DNA of 64,000 nucleotides, taken from contig JAJEBY010000011.1 in the NCBI GenBank assembly GCA_022822305.1, positions 208,843-272,842 of the forward strand, written 5' to 3'. The notes under the pieces are model-generated. The model ran no database searches. It had not been told where the DNA came from and saw only the letters and a program-made list of their open reading frames with translations. How positions within the stretch are numbered: position 1 is the stretch's first letter; each line of letters opens with the position of its first letter. Below, in pieces: positions 27,297 to 36,383 of this stretch. The position numbers and the translations under genes were made by a program. This DNA comes from Anaerolineae bacterium. Its GTDB lineage: Bacteria; Chloroflexota; Anaerolineae; Aggregatilineales; Phototrophicaceae.

Positions 27297-29252
27297 ATGC
27301 ACACGCTTAAGGACAGGCCGCATTCGAACATGATCCCGGCTCTGGGCCATTGGCTCTGGGCGCTTCCGGTATTGCTCATCGTCGGCGCGCTGGCCATGCG
27401 GCAGATTGACGCATTTGCTCCGGCCACGGACGAGTTTTTCTCGATGTTCAACGCGGGTTGGCTGGTCAACGGCCCCTACTCGCCGGTCGAGGTCGTGTCC
27501 TCGCTGCGGGAGCACAGTCCCGATCATGCGCCGTTATATTTCATTTTGCTCAGCGCATGGGGCCGGGTCGTCGGGACAGCGCTGGCAGCGGGTCGACTGT
27601 TGACCGTGTTGAGCAGTCTGGTTGGCCTGGCGATGGTATATCGACTGGCGAAGGATTTTGTGGCGCCAATAGCCGGATCATTTGCGCTTGTGATTGTCGC
27701 TAGCAACGCGTTATTCAACTTTTACCTGTCGGACGCAAGGATGTACCCGCTGCTGGTATTGTTGGCGGGCATCGTACTTTGGCTATACCTGCGCCTGGTA
27801 TATCGCGTGAGGCGCGCTCGATTGGCGGATTACTTGGCTCTTGGCGCCGCCACATTCTGCCTGATCGGCACGCATGTGTTTGGCCTGGTATTTCTGATCA
27901 TGCTTGGCATCTACCATTTGCTGGTTGTGCCTAAACGACAAGTCTGGCTGGCGATCTCGGTGGCGATGCTGGCGGCGGGCCTGCTGTTTTTGCCCTATTT
28001 GTGGGGCATGCTGGAAAGCAGCGGCAGCGTCATCGAGAGCAAAGCACACGTCGCTGTGGGCAGTTGGGATGCGATCATGGCCTGGCTCAATGTCATGCTG
28101 AACGAGCGTCCCGCGCTGCTGATAATACCTGCTATCGGGCTGATTCTGGGCGTACGCGGCAAGCGCATCGGGTTGCGACCGTACATGTTTATGTTCGTCG
28201 CTTATCTATTGGCGATGGGCGTCATGGCAGAAACGACATCGCTGATTCTCAAGGACAGCATGCGGCATCACTTGGCCAGCAGCTTGCCCTTTACACTATT
28301 CGTCGGCGCTGGAATTTACGGGTTGTTTCGTATTCGCAAGTGGCTGGCGCTCGTGATCATTCTGTGGATCATCGCGGGCGTGGATATGCAGAACACGGCG
28401 CGCTGGTGGGATTATATTGTGCTGCGCTCGCAGGTCTTCACGCAGCCGCCGACACATATCTTGTCGCGATTGGCGTTGCGTGAGGAAGTGACGCCGACTA
28501 TTGTCGCCTACCCCTATCATCCGCTTTATGCGGATATGGGACTGTCTCACCGCGGCAATATCAACTATTCGCAGCGCGATCACTACTTCAGCCAGCATGG
28601 CGCCACAATCGGCTCGGCGCGAGAACTGCCCGAGCTGGAAGCCCTGCTCTATCAAAACGTCATTGATTCGTCCTCGTTATGGCTGGTGCATCCTGTTGCG
28701 CCGAAGTGGGCGACGCTGGTGGACGAGGCGAGACAATTGCTGGGACGATTGAATTATGAGGAATGCGGAACGACGCCAATCGGAGGGAATACGAATATTC
28801 GCCGTTTCATGTGGGATATGCTGGACTGCCAGATTCCGCAGGCAGAAATGGCGGGACGAACGGAACTCGTCGATTACCAGTTCAACCGCGCGCGCCTGGA
28901 TATAGCGACCGACACCCTGATATTCAGTGACAGATGGTCCGCGCGCGATGCCGAGATGCCACTCGAACCCTTCCGCATGTCATATCAGCTTATTGCTGAC
29001 GATTGGCGGAAGCACGCCCAAGTGGATTTGCCCCTGTCGCATCCGGATCGCTGGCGGCGGTTTTCTATCGACATTAGCGGCGTTCCCCCCGGCAATTATC
29101 GACTGATGGCGATTTTGTATCACAGCGAAAGCGGCGAGCGTTACGCTTGGCTGGAAAACAACGCCCCCGGCAATATGCTGCCGCTGGCAAATATCATCAT
29201 TTCCAATTCGGAATCAACACCATCTGAAGTCACTGCAGAAAGGACAAATTAA
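27297..29252 (+). CDS. GT39-like membrane glycosyltransferase, array member 5, inserted between pheS and pheT
   Basis: A 651-residue GT-C protein: short N-terminus, first helix, acidic loop FAPATDEFFSMFNAGWL, DARMYPLLVL, about ten helices and the shared C-terminal domain (AQVDLPLSHPDRWRRFSID). It has a slightly longer, Ser/Thr-rich C-terminal tail. The ATG at 27297 is used; an in-frame ATG 11 codons later is possible. The stop lies 3 bases before the pheT start, and the pheT ribosome-binding site lies inside this gene, which strongly suggests one transcript and coupled translation. Confidence 0.78.
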   Translation: MHTLKDRPHSNMIPALGHWLWALPVLLIVGALAMRQIDAFAPATDEFFSMFNAGWLVNGPYSPVEVVSSLREHSPDHAPLYFILLSAWGRVVGTALAAGRLLTVLSSLVGLAMVYRLAKDFVAPIAGSFALVIVASNALFNFYLSDARMYPLLVLLAGIVLWLYLRLVYRVRRARLADYLALGAATFCLIGTHVFGLVFLIMLGIYHLLVVPKRQVWLAISVAMLAAGLLFLPYLWGMLESSGSVIESKAHVAVGSWDAIMAWLNVMLNERPALLIIPAIGLILGVRGKRIGLRPYMFMFVAYLLAMGVMAETTSLILKDSMRHHLASSLPFTLFVGAGIYGLFRIRKWLALVIILWIIAGVDMQNTARWWDYIVLRSQVFTQPPTHILSRLALREEVTPTIVAYPYHPLYADMGLSHRGNINYSQRDHYFSQHGATIGSARELPELEALLYQNVIDSSSLWLVHPVAPKWATLVDEARQLLGRLNYEECGTTPIGGNTNIRRFMWDMLDCQIPQAEMAGRTELVDYQFNRARLDIATDTLIFSDRWSARDAEMPLEPFRMSYQLIADDWRKHAQVDLPLSHPDRWRRFSIDISGVPPGNYRLMAILYHSESGERYAWLENNAPGNMLPLANIIISNSESTPSEVTAERTN

Positions 29253-29255
29253 GCG

Positions 29256-31808
29256 ATGCGCGTACCGATTTCATGGATCAAAGACTTTGTCGACATCGAT
29301 ATCCCTGTCGAATTGCTGGCGGAACGCCTTACCGTGGCCGGACTCGAGGTTGCGCAGGTTCAATACATCGGGTTGCCACAGACCGACGTTCCTGGCGTGC
29401 GTATGCCGCGCGCCGATCATTTGGTCTGGGATCGCGAGAAACTGCTTTTGGGTCGCATCGTCGAGGTCAAAGCGCATCCCAACGCCGACCGTCTGGTGTT
29501 AGCGCTGGTCGATTATGGCGGCGAGGCATTAGAGCAATGTGTCACCGGCGCGACCAACCTCTTCGGCTACAAGGATCAGGGTGAGATCACGCCGCCGATT
29601 TGGGGCGCGTTTGCGATGGAAGGCGCGGTTGTGTGGGACGGGCACAGCGAGAAAGCGCGGCATATGACGCTCAAGGGCAAGGAACTGCGCGGCATCTACA
29701 ACCGCAGCATGGTCTGCTCGGAGAAGGAGCTGGGCATATCGGACGAGCACGAGGGCGTGATCATATTGGATCACGACGATCGCTACGCCGCTGGAACTCC
29801 TTTGGCGGACATCTTGGGCGATGTGGTGCTGGATATCGAATTCACGCCCAATCTGGCGCGCTGTTTCAGCATGATCGGCGTCGCCCGGGAAATCGCGGCC
29901 ATACTGGGTTGTGAAATGCGTTACCCTTCGTTTGAATTTGTCGCGGAAGGCGAGACAATTGCGGGTCAAGTGTGCATCGAGATTCGCGAGCCCGCGCTCA
30001 ATCCGCGCTTCACCTTGACGCTGTTGAGAGACACCGAGGTCAAGCCATCGCCGTTTTGGCTGCGGCACCGGCTGAAGCTGATCGGTCAGCGGCCGCGCAA
30101 CAATATCGTCGATGTGACCAATTACATCACCTTCGAAGTGGGGCAGCCGCTGCACGCTTTTGACTATGACAAGCTGGCAGATCGCGCCGGAGGCACGCCC
30201 ACTATCATCACGCGATTGCCCGAGCCCGGCGAAAAACTGGAGACGCTGGATGATGTCGAACGTGATTTAGGCGCCGAGACCATTCTGGTCGCTGATACCG
30301 CCGGCGCTTTGGCTGTCGGTGGCGTGATCGGCGGAGGCGAAACGGAGATCAGCGACAGCACGCGCAACGTACTGCTGGAAGGCGCGGCCTGGAACAATAT
30401 CAACATTCGCAAGACGATCAAGGACCAGCGCGTCTATACCGAGGCGTCCGCGCGATTCAGCCGTGGCGTGCATCCGTCGCAGGCCATCCTGGGTTCTACG
30501 CGTGGTATCGAGTTGATGCGGCAGCTGGGCGGCGGCATTGTGGCGAGGGGCGTCGTCGATGCCTACCCCAACCCGCCAGAGACCGTACGGATCGAATTGC
30601 CGATCACACGTGTGACCCGGCTGCTGGGCATGGAAGTCACGATCGAACGGGCGGCCGACGTGCTGCGGCGGCTCGAATTCGAGGTGGATATTCGCGGCGA
30701 CGTCATAGTTGCGACCGCTCCCGATCACCGGCTGGACATCAGCGCGGATTCGGTAGTCGGACAAGCTGATCTGTTGGAAGAGATCGCCCGCGTCATCGGT
30801 TACGATCAGATTCCAGACACGATCATGGCGGATGAGATGCCCCCGCAATGGGAAAACACCGATCTTTATATTGAAGAACGCATCCGCGATGCGCTGGCTG
30901 GGATGGGATTGTTCGAGGTCATCAATTATCGTTTCACCAACCGCGATACCGAAGCCATGCTGGTCCCGGATGGCGTCGCGTCGTCGTTGCCGGATGCTGA
31001 CTATGTTGAGATTGTCAACCCATCGGCCAGCGATCGCAACGTCCTTCGCCATACCTTGATGACCAATATGCTGGAAACGGCGGGCAACAACGCCAGCTAT
31101 CAAGAGACACAACAAGTATTCGAAGTGGGCAAAGTCTATCTGCAAGGCGCGGAAACGCTGCCAGATGAACCGCTGCATGTGGGCATCTTGCTGACGGGGC
31201 GGCGCCATACCAGTTCCTGGCAGGATGCCGACGAAAGCCAGGTTGCGCTCGATTTTTTCGATATGAAAGGCATTGTGGAGAACCTGCTGCATGACCTGCA
31301 TATCGGCGAATTCGATTACAGCAAGGGCGGCCATTGCGGCCTGCATCCCGGTCGATCGGCGGATATACTGCTGCGCGGCAAATGCATTGGCAGTTTCGGC
31401 GAAGTCCATCCGCAGGTAGCGGAGCGATTCAAGTTGACAAACGACAAAGTGATCTATGCCGAGCTTGAGGTGGCGCCGCTAGTGCGTCATCATCGGCGGC
31501 TGCACGCGATTGAGCCTCTGCCTACCTCGCCGGCAATCCTGGAAGACATCGCCTTGATCGTCGATGGCACGGTTGCCGCCAATGAGGTGGAAGCGGTGAT
31601 CCGACAAGCGGGAGGCCGGCTGTTGAAGTCGGCGCGGCTATTTGATGTCTATACCGGCGATCCTATCCCGCCGGGCAAGAAGAGCCTCGCGTATGCCCTG
31701 ACCTATCAAGATCCAGAGAGGACCTTGACCGACAAAAACGCCGCCAAAATACGCAAGAAGATCATAGGCGCGACGCGGCATCGCCTGGGCGCCGAATTGC
31801 GTTCCTGA
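29256..31808 (+). CDS. pheT: Phenylalanine--tRNA ligase beta subunit
   Basis: An 850-residue beta subunit of PheRS, somewhat longer than the usual 790-810. It starts MRVPISWIKDFVDI and has the N-terminal tRNA-binding (EMAP-like) domain with HPNADRL. The B3/B4 editing region includes RSMVCSEKELGI, NPRFTLTLL, NIVDVTNYI and QPLHAFDYDKL, and a B5 domain follows. The C-terminal FDX-ACB (anticodon-binding) domain ends KIIGATRHRLGAELRS. AGGA lies 8-10 bases upstream of ATG 29256, within the preceding glycosyltransferase gene. It pairs with pheS 3.9 kb upstream. Confidence 0.97.
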   Translation: MRVPISWIKDFVDIDIPVELLAERLTVAGLEVAQVQYIGLPQTDVPGVRMPRADHLVWDREKLLLGRIVEVKAHPNADRLVLALVDYGGEALEQCVTGATNLFGYKDQGEITPPIWGAFAMEGAVVWDGHSEKARHMTLKGKELRGIYNRSMVCSEKELGISDEHEGVIILDHDDRYAAGTPLADILGDVVLDIEFTPNLARCFSMIGVAREIAAILGCEMRYPSFEFVAEGETIAGQVCIEIREPALNPRFTLTLLRDTEVKPSPFWLRHRLKLIGQRPRNNIVDVTNYITFEVGQPLHAFDYDKLADRAGGTPTIITRLPEPGEKLETLDDVERDLGAETILVADTAGALAVGGVIGGGETEISDSTRNVLLEGAAWNNINIRKTIKDQRVYTEASARFSRGVHPSQAILGSTRGIELMRQLGGGIVARGVVDAYPNPPETVRIELPITRVTRLLGMEVTIERAADVLRRLEFEVDIRGDVIVATAPDHRLDISADSVVGQADLLEEIARVIGYDQIPDTIMADEMPPQWENTDLYIEERIRDALAGMGLFEVINYRFTNRDTEAMLVPDGVASSLPDADYVEIVNPSASDRNVLRHTLMTNMLETAGNNASYQETQQVFEVGKVYLQGAETLPDEPLHVGILLTGRRHTSSWQDADESQVALDFFDMKGIVENLLHDLHIGEFDYSKGGHCGLHPGRSADILLRGKCIGSFGEVHPQVAERFKLTNDKVIYAELEVAPLVRHHRRLHAIEPLPTSPAILEDIALIVDGTVAANEVEAVIRQAGGRLLKSARLFDVYTGDPIPPGKKSLAYALTYQDPERTLTDKNAAKIRKKIIGATRHRLGAELRS

Positions 31809-31832
31809 GCATGCGGTAGACGCGAGCCGGCG

Positions 31833-32849
31833 CTAATAGCCCTTGCTGCGGTCCAACTGGTTGAGCAGCGGACGATTCTCGAGATAGCGGCGCAGGTTTT
31901 CTTTGAAGACGAGCGCGGCTTTGTCGTGATAGTCACGGGTGAAGCCCGAGATATGCGGCGTGATGATGACGTTGTCGAGGTTCCATAAGGGACTGGTGGT
32001 CGGCAGCGGCTCTACCTCGAAAACATCCAAAGCCGCGCCGGCGATCTTGCCCGAAGACAATGCGGTGATCAACGCTTTTTCGTCGATGACAGCGCCGCGT
32101 GAGATGCTGATCAGCACCGCCGATTCTTTCATTGCATCAAATACTTCGTCATTGATCAGGTGTTCGGTCGCCTCGGTCATGGGCACGGTAACGACTAGGT
32201 AATCGCAGTCTTTGGCCAAGGAGGCGACGGTGGCGGCGGGATAAATGCGATCGGGAACATCGCCGGCGGGATCGCCGATTCCGGGCAGATTGTAGGCATC
32301 CACCTCGGCGGTATTGCTCAGTTCGCGCTTGGAAGCCAGCACGGTCATGCCCATTGCTTTACACAGTCGCGCCAATTCGCGTCCGATGCTGCCGTAACCG
32401 ACGATGCCGACGGTTTGGCGCTCCATATCCACCGGCATGAATTGCTCGGCAGGATTTGCCGGCCATTCGGCACGGCTCTGCAAATCGAGCGCCATGCGCA
32501 TTTTGTAGTTGAACATGAGCATCATCATCATACTGTAATGCGCCATGTTGGTGGCATGAACGCCGCTCACTGAAGTGACGGTGATATCCCCAGCTTGCAC
32601 GACGCGGTGACCCAAGGCTTGATTCATACCAGCCGAGTTGATCTGTATCCAGCGGAGCTTGGGCGCTTGTTCCGGTTCGGGATAATAGCCGGTCGTGTAA
32701 AGCACTTCGGTATTGGCGATCACTTCGTGCGGCACATTCGGGAAATGCCGAGTGACCTGCAAGCGCGGCGAGATCTCTCGCAGGTCGGCCAGAATCGCGT
32801 CGCTAAAATCAATGGCGATTGTGACATTTATGCGTTCGCCTTCTGACAT
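31833..32849 (-). CDS. D-2-hydroxyacid dehydrogenase family protein
   Basis: A 338-residue NAD(P)-dependent oxidoreductase that interconverts 2-hydroxy and 2-oxo acids; the substrate is unknown. The Rossmann motif GYGSIGRELA lies in the middle. The catalytic set is present: Arg in ISRGAVID, Glu in DVFEVEPL and His in ITPHISG. The N-terminal substrate domain contains the INSAGMN loop. It is convergent with pheT, with a 24-base gap, and divergent from fabI. Confidence 0.88.
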   Translation of the reverse strand: MSEGERINVTIAIDFSDAILADLREISPRLQVTRHFPNVPHEVIANTEVLYTTGYYPEPEQAPKLRWIQINSAGMNQALGHRVVQAGDITVTSVSGVHATNMAHYSMMMMLMFNYKMRMALDLQSRAEWPANPAEQFMPVDMERQTVGIVGYGSIGRELARLCKAMGMTVLASKRELSNTAEVDAYNLPGIGDPAGDVPDRIYPAATVASLAKDCDYLVVTVPMTEATEHLINDEVFDAMKESAVLISISRGAVIDEKALITALSSGKIAGAALDVFEVEPLPTTSPLWNLDNVIITPHISGFTRDYHDKAALVFKENLRRYLENRPLLNQLDRSKGY

Positions 32850-32990
32850 GATTCGCTACCCTCGTCCTGGCCGACAGCTGGCATTCACCGTAGCTGTTCG
32901 GCGGCTGGCGTGTTAGATTATGTGCCTTGTGATGCGTACTAGACTCGATTCTAATCACAACTGCGGCGTATGACAATTGAGGAGGTCGGA

Positions 32991-33791
32991 ATGGGCTTGC
33001 TTGAGGGAAAGATCGCGCTGATCTTTGGGGTCGCCAACAAGAACTCCATCGGCTGGGGTATCGCCAAGGCTTTGCAGCGCGAGGGCGCGACCATCGTCTT
33101 GAGTTACGCGATGGACAAGTTGGAGCGGCGCGTGCGTCCACTGGGCGAATCCATCGGCTGTGAATTGATGTTGCAAGCGGATGTCACGGACGCGGAGGAG
33201 CTGGATGCGGTATATCGCGCGATCGCCGAGAAATACGGCAAGCTGGATGTTCTCGTCCATTCTGTGGCCTTCGCCGAGCGCGATGCTCTGAGCGGACGCT
33301 TCTCTGCCATGTCGCGCCAGGCGCTGCTTGACGCCATTGATGTCAGCGCGGTCAGCCTGATCGAATTGACCCGCCGCGCCGAAGCGCTGATGATAGATGG
33401 CGGAAGCGTCATGAGCCTGACCTACAACGCCTCTCGCAAGGTCATTCCAAATTACAACGCCATGGCGATCGCCAAGGCCGCCTTGGAAGCGATCACCATG
33501 TACCTGGCGGCGGATATGGGCCGCAGTAAGATCCGCGTCAACGCCATCAGCGCCGGCGCCATCAAGACGCTGTCGGCTGGCGGAATCGCCGGGTTCCGAG
33601 ACCTGCTCAAGTATGCGGAAGTGACCTCGCCCATGAACGAATTGGTGAGCCAAGATGATGTGGGGGATCTGGCGTTATTCCTGGCGTCCGACTTGTCGCG
33701 CCGAATCACCGGAGAGGTGATCTATGTCGATGCCGGATACAACATCATGGGATACACCGATGTCGAGACACTGATGCAAGAAGTGGAGTAA
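32991..33791 (+). CDS. fabI: Enoyl-[acyl-carrier-protein] reductase (NADH), FabI type
   Basis: A 266-residue SDR-superfamily enzyme that reduces trans-2-enoyl-ACP in the last step of the fatty acid elongation cycle. The N-terminus GKIALIFGVANKNSIGWGIA is typical of FabI rather than of general SDRs. Tyr145, Tyr155 and Lys162 (LTYNAS, NYNAMAIAKAALEA) correspond to Tyr146, Tyr156 and Lys163 of the E. coli enzyme. The C-terminus has LASDLSRRITGEVIYVDAGY. The start is ATG 32991, preceded by AGGAGGT with ideal spacing; an ATG seven codons upstream would bury that site in the gene. Confidence 0.92.
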   Translation: MGLLEGKIALIFGVANKNSIGWGIAKALQREGATIVLSYAMDKLERRVRPLGESIGCELMLQADVTDAEELDAVYRAIAEKYGKLDVLVHSVAFAERDALSGRFSAMSRQALLDAIDVSAVSLIELTRRAEALMIDGGSVMSLTYNASRKVIPNYNAMAIAKAALEAITMYLAADMGRSKIRVNAISAGAIKTLSAGGIAGFRDLLKYAEVTSPMNELVSQDDVGDLALFLASDLSRRITGEVIYVDAGYNIMGYTDVETLMQEVE

Positions 33792-33866
33792 ACCGGCCGG
33801 CGCATCACAACGCAGGCGCCTCATTTGTCTCCAGATGTTTCGTGTCAGGGTTATTCGTATTCGCCG

Positions 33867-35252
33867 CTAATCGGCGCCGGTAACGAGCAAGACATCGGTA
33901 TCCAGTTGTCTCAGCCGGAATCCGCGCAGGTTGGCTTGCCTTAGCGCTACGACGGCAATCAGCAATCCCAGCATGCCAACGCCAAAGACCGCCCCGTACG
34001 CTACGGTGAAATCGCCGGAAAAATGCAGCACGATATCACGCAGAATACCTCCGCCGGCCACGCCGATGCCGCGAGCGAAGGTGACACAGAGGGTCCAAAA
34101 GCCGAGGAAGGCGCCGGCTCGACCATCCGGGCTGAGGTCCATCATCAGTCCGAGCGTCCCGATGTTCCAGGAGCCTAGACCCAGGCCAAGAAGAATCAAT
34201 CCGGGTGTAACCAGCGCGCGCGATTCTCCCAGTGACGACAGGGCAAAGACCAGGTAGGCTGCCAGCAAGACCCAAACCCCGCCCACAGCGATGACGCGGT
34301 TGGTAAGCCTGCGATAACGACGCGAAAGATACAAAAAGCCGAACGAGCCCAGAATGGCGGTGCTGCCCCAGTAGGCGGCGAAGCGATTGGTGGTGTGCGC
34401 CTCCATGCCAAAGACCTGACCGGCGAAAGGCTCCAGCACCGTGTCTTGCAAGAAAGCGAAGGCCATCGACAGCATCAAGTACAGCAAGAAATAGCGCATC
34501 GGTCTATTGCGCCAGACCAGCGAGAGGTCGTCCACGAGATTACACGAATCCGTTTTGCTTTTGGTTCGCGGCGCGCTATGGCGTTTCTCCTCTCCCAGCA
34601 GGGAAAGAAACCAGATCAGCGCCAGTACGCCGGCGGTAACCAGAAACAGCATTTGCAGCGAATGGGCGCTGAAGCCGATCTCGCTTTCGCCTTCGGTGCT
34701 CGGAAGCATTAAGCTGAAGAAGATGCCGCCAACGGTGAAACCCAGCAGCAGCATGGTCCAGACCAAGCCCACGGCGCGTCCGCGCTGTTCTGGCGCCGCC
34801 CGGTCGTGTATCAAGGCCAAAAACGTGCTGCCGGAGAGCGCGTTGCCCAAGCTGAAGAGCAAGAACGAGGCTACCAATATGATCCACAGAGAGGGCGCGA
34901 CCGTTGCGGAAGGCTTGGTATGTTTGAGGTGAACCAGTTCGGCCGTAGCCATGCCAACCGTCACCGTGCTCAACATCATCATGGCTCTGCCCAGCCAGAT
35001 CCAGAACAAGCGGCGATAGCCTCCAATGGCGTGGGTATCTGAATAGCCGCCGGCCCAAATGCCGAGCGGCGCCAGGAAGTAGCGCAGTCCGGTCAGCAAG
35101 CCGACGATCGTGGCGCCGAAGCCGAGATCGGCGACCATGATCCTGTTCCAGACACCGGTAACAAGAACATCCGCCATGCCCGAACCCAGATGGAACATGC
35201 CGATTTTGAGGTTGCTGCCGAAAGACAGCTTGTGATATCGCCCGTCTCGCAT
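33867..35252 (-). CDS. PucC/BCD-family MFS transporter
   Basis: A 461-residue, 12-helix major facilitator. The N-terminal stretch (SFGSNLKIGMFHLGSGMADV, then GVWNRIMVADLGFGA) and the loop GGYSDTHAIGGYRRLFWIWLG match the PucC/LhaA family. That family is known from phototrophs, where members help deliver bacteriochlorophyll to or assemble light-harvesting complexes. No pigment or reaction-centre gene is visible in this window, so a role in phototrophy is not implied by context; it could be a relative with another cargo. It has its own strong promoter and is divergent from uspA. Confidence 0.75.
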   Translation of the reverse strand: MRDGRYHKLSFGSNLKIGMFHLGSGMADVLVTGVWNRIMVADLGFGATIVGLLTGLRYFLAPLGIWAGGYSDTHAIGGYRRLFWIWLGRAMMMLSTVTVGMATAELVHLKHTKPSATVAPSLWIILVASFLLFSLGNALSGSTFLALIHDRAAPEQRGRAVGLVWTMLLLGFTVGGIFFSLMLPSTEGESEIGFSAHSLQMLFLVTAGVLALIWFLSLLGEEKRHSAPRTKSKTDSCNLVDDLSLVWRNRPMRYFLLYLMLSMAFAFLQDTVLEPFAGQVFGMEAHTTNRFAAYWGSTAILGSFGFLYLSRRYRRLTNRVIAVGGVWVLLAAYLVFALSSLGESRALVTPGLILLGLGLGSWNIGTLGLMMDLSPDGRAGAFLGFWTLCVTFARGIGVAGGGILRDIVLHFSGDFTVAYGAVFGVGMLGLLIAVVALRQANLRGFRLRQLDTDVLLVTGAD

Positions 35253-35290
35253 TAGCGTTTTTGGTAGATTTTTACAGATTTGCTTGACGG

Positions 35291-35320
35291 ATTATAGACG
35301 TTCAATAGAGGTTGCGTCAA
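35291..35320 (-). promoter_or_regulatory. Sigma70-type promoter of the PucC-family gene
   Basis: On the minus strand TTGACG (35315-35320) and a perfect TATAAT (35291-35296) are spaced by 18 bases. Transcription would start near 35284 and give a leader of about 30 bases before the ATG at 35252. Confidence 0.65.
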
Positions 35321-35397
35321 TGCGAGATATTTCCACAATAGCGGACATTGTGATATAGTGAATTGATGGAGATACTTGCGCCCAACGAGAGGAAACT

Positions 35398-35859
35398 ATG
35401 TTTCAACACCGTCCATTTAATAAGATCGTAGTGCCAACTGATGCGTCGGCGTGGAGCGAGCGCGCCATCCCATACGCAGTTGACTTCGCGCGCATCAGTG
35501 GCGGCGAGGTGATTCTGCTGCACATATTCACGCCGCCGATGCACGAATTTGTCGATTCGCTGGCGATCGCCGGCGAATACGAACTGGCCAACCGCATTCG
35601 CGAAGAGGTCAAGCAGCATTTGCTGGGATTGCGCAACGAGATTCGCGCGGAGAATATCGAATGTCGCTTGCACATCATCGACGCCGTTGGCATTGCGCAG
35701 CACATCTGTGATTATATCGAAGAAGAAGACATCGACATGGTGGTCATGACCACACACGGTCATTCCGGTTTGGTGCGATTGGTGTTCGGCAGCGTCGCCA
35801 ACAAGGTCATGCACGATGTTAATGTGCCGGTGTTGATCATCCGCCCTGACCTGGAGTGA
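35398..35859 (+). CDS. Universal stress protein, UspA family
   Basis: A 153-residue cytoplasmic USP-fold protein. It begins with the NKIVVPTDASAWSERAI strand-loop-helix typical of ATP-binding members. The nucleotide-binding loop G121-x2-G124-x6-GS at 131-132 (GHSGLVRLVFGSV) is intact. Such proteins bind ATP and modulate stress survival; partners are unknown. GAGAGGA lies just upstream of the ATG. It is a single gene, divergent from the PucC-family transporter, with its own terminator. Confidence 0.9.
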   Translation: MFQHRPFNKIVVPTDASAWSERAIPYAVDFARISGGEVILLHIFTPPMHEFVDSLAIAGEYELANRIREEVKQHLLGLRNEIRAENIECRLHIIDAVGIAQHICDYIEEEDIDMVVMTTHGHSGLVRLVFGSVANKVMHDVNVPVLIIRPDLE

Positions 35860-35876
35860 GGGCAACTTACAGTCAG

Positions 35877-36383
35877 TCACTTCGACCGCGCCTTCGACAC
35901 TGGATCGGGCGCGGTTTTGATTTCTTCGAACGGGCTTTGTCGTCGAAGCGCCATTTCGCGAATCGTATTCACCGCCTCCCACGCCCGCTTTTGCTCAAGA
36001 TCCGGTAGGCGCAGCGCAGCAAATTCTTCTTCATCGAGCACGAGCGTTCGGCCGTTCGGATGCACGAATACATCCAGTTCCAGGTCCTCAGCCGAGACTT
36101 GCGCCTCCTCGATTTCGGCCGGGCGCGTGATATTGCAGTACCAGCCTTTGAGCTGACGACTGACTGCGTCTTGTACGCGGAAGATGTTGTAGTAGCGGTC
36201 GCTGTAAAACCACTCGCGGAAGCTGTCGCCGCGGCGCAACCGAATGTAACCCAGGTCAATATCATCCAGAGCAAATTGCGCTTCTATGCAAACATGCGTC
36301 TCGCCGCGCTCGATAAGCGTGCCTTGATAAGATAAGACCGCCTTGCCGCGCGCGTCGCGTTTGATCACGGTGAAAGCCGTCAT
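35877..36383 (-). CDS. DUF402 family protein (Ntdp/FAU-1-like fold)
   Basis: A 168-residue protein of the DUF402 family. Its core includes the FYSDRYYNIFRV and GWYCNITRP strands and the acidic LELDVFVHPNGRTLVLDEEEF stretch. In characterised relatives these acidic residues bind metal and the protein hydrolyses nucleoside tri- and diphosphates. The start ATG overlaps the thiamine pyrophosphokinase stop by one base (TGATG), so the two are translationally coupled; a phosphatase acting near thiamine diphosphate is an attractive but unproven idea. The 3' end overlaps the uspA terminator. Confidence 0.75.
   Translation of the reverse strand: MTAFTVIKRDARGKAVLSYQGTLIERGETHVCIEAQFALDDIDLGYIRLRRGDSFREWFYSDRYYNIFRVQDAVSRQLKGWYCNITRPAEIEEAQVSAEDLELDVFVHPNGRTLVLDEEEFAALRLPDLEQKRAWEAVNTIREMALRRQSPFEEIKTAPDPVSKARSK
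35885..35920 (+). terminator. Intrinsic terminator of uspA, embedded in the convergent DUF402 gene
   Basis: Inverted repeat ACCGCGCC (35885-35892) / GGCGCGGT (35908-35915) is followed by TTTTGATTT. It lies inside the last codons of the convergent DUF402 gene. Confidence 0.6.

Noticed and set aside
30267..31409. A 380-codon minus-strand open frame opposite pheT
   Set aside because: It lies wholly within pheT, which has strong motifs on the plus strand; the antisense product has no family features.
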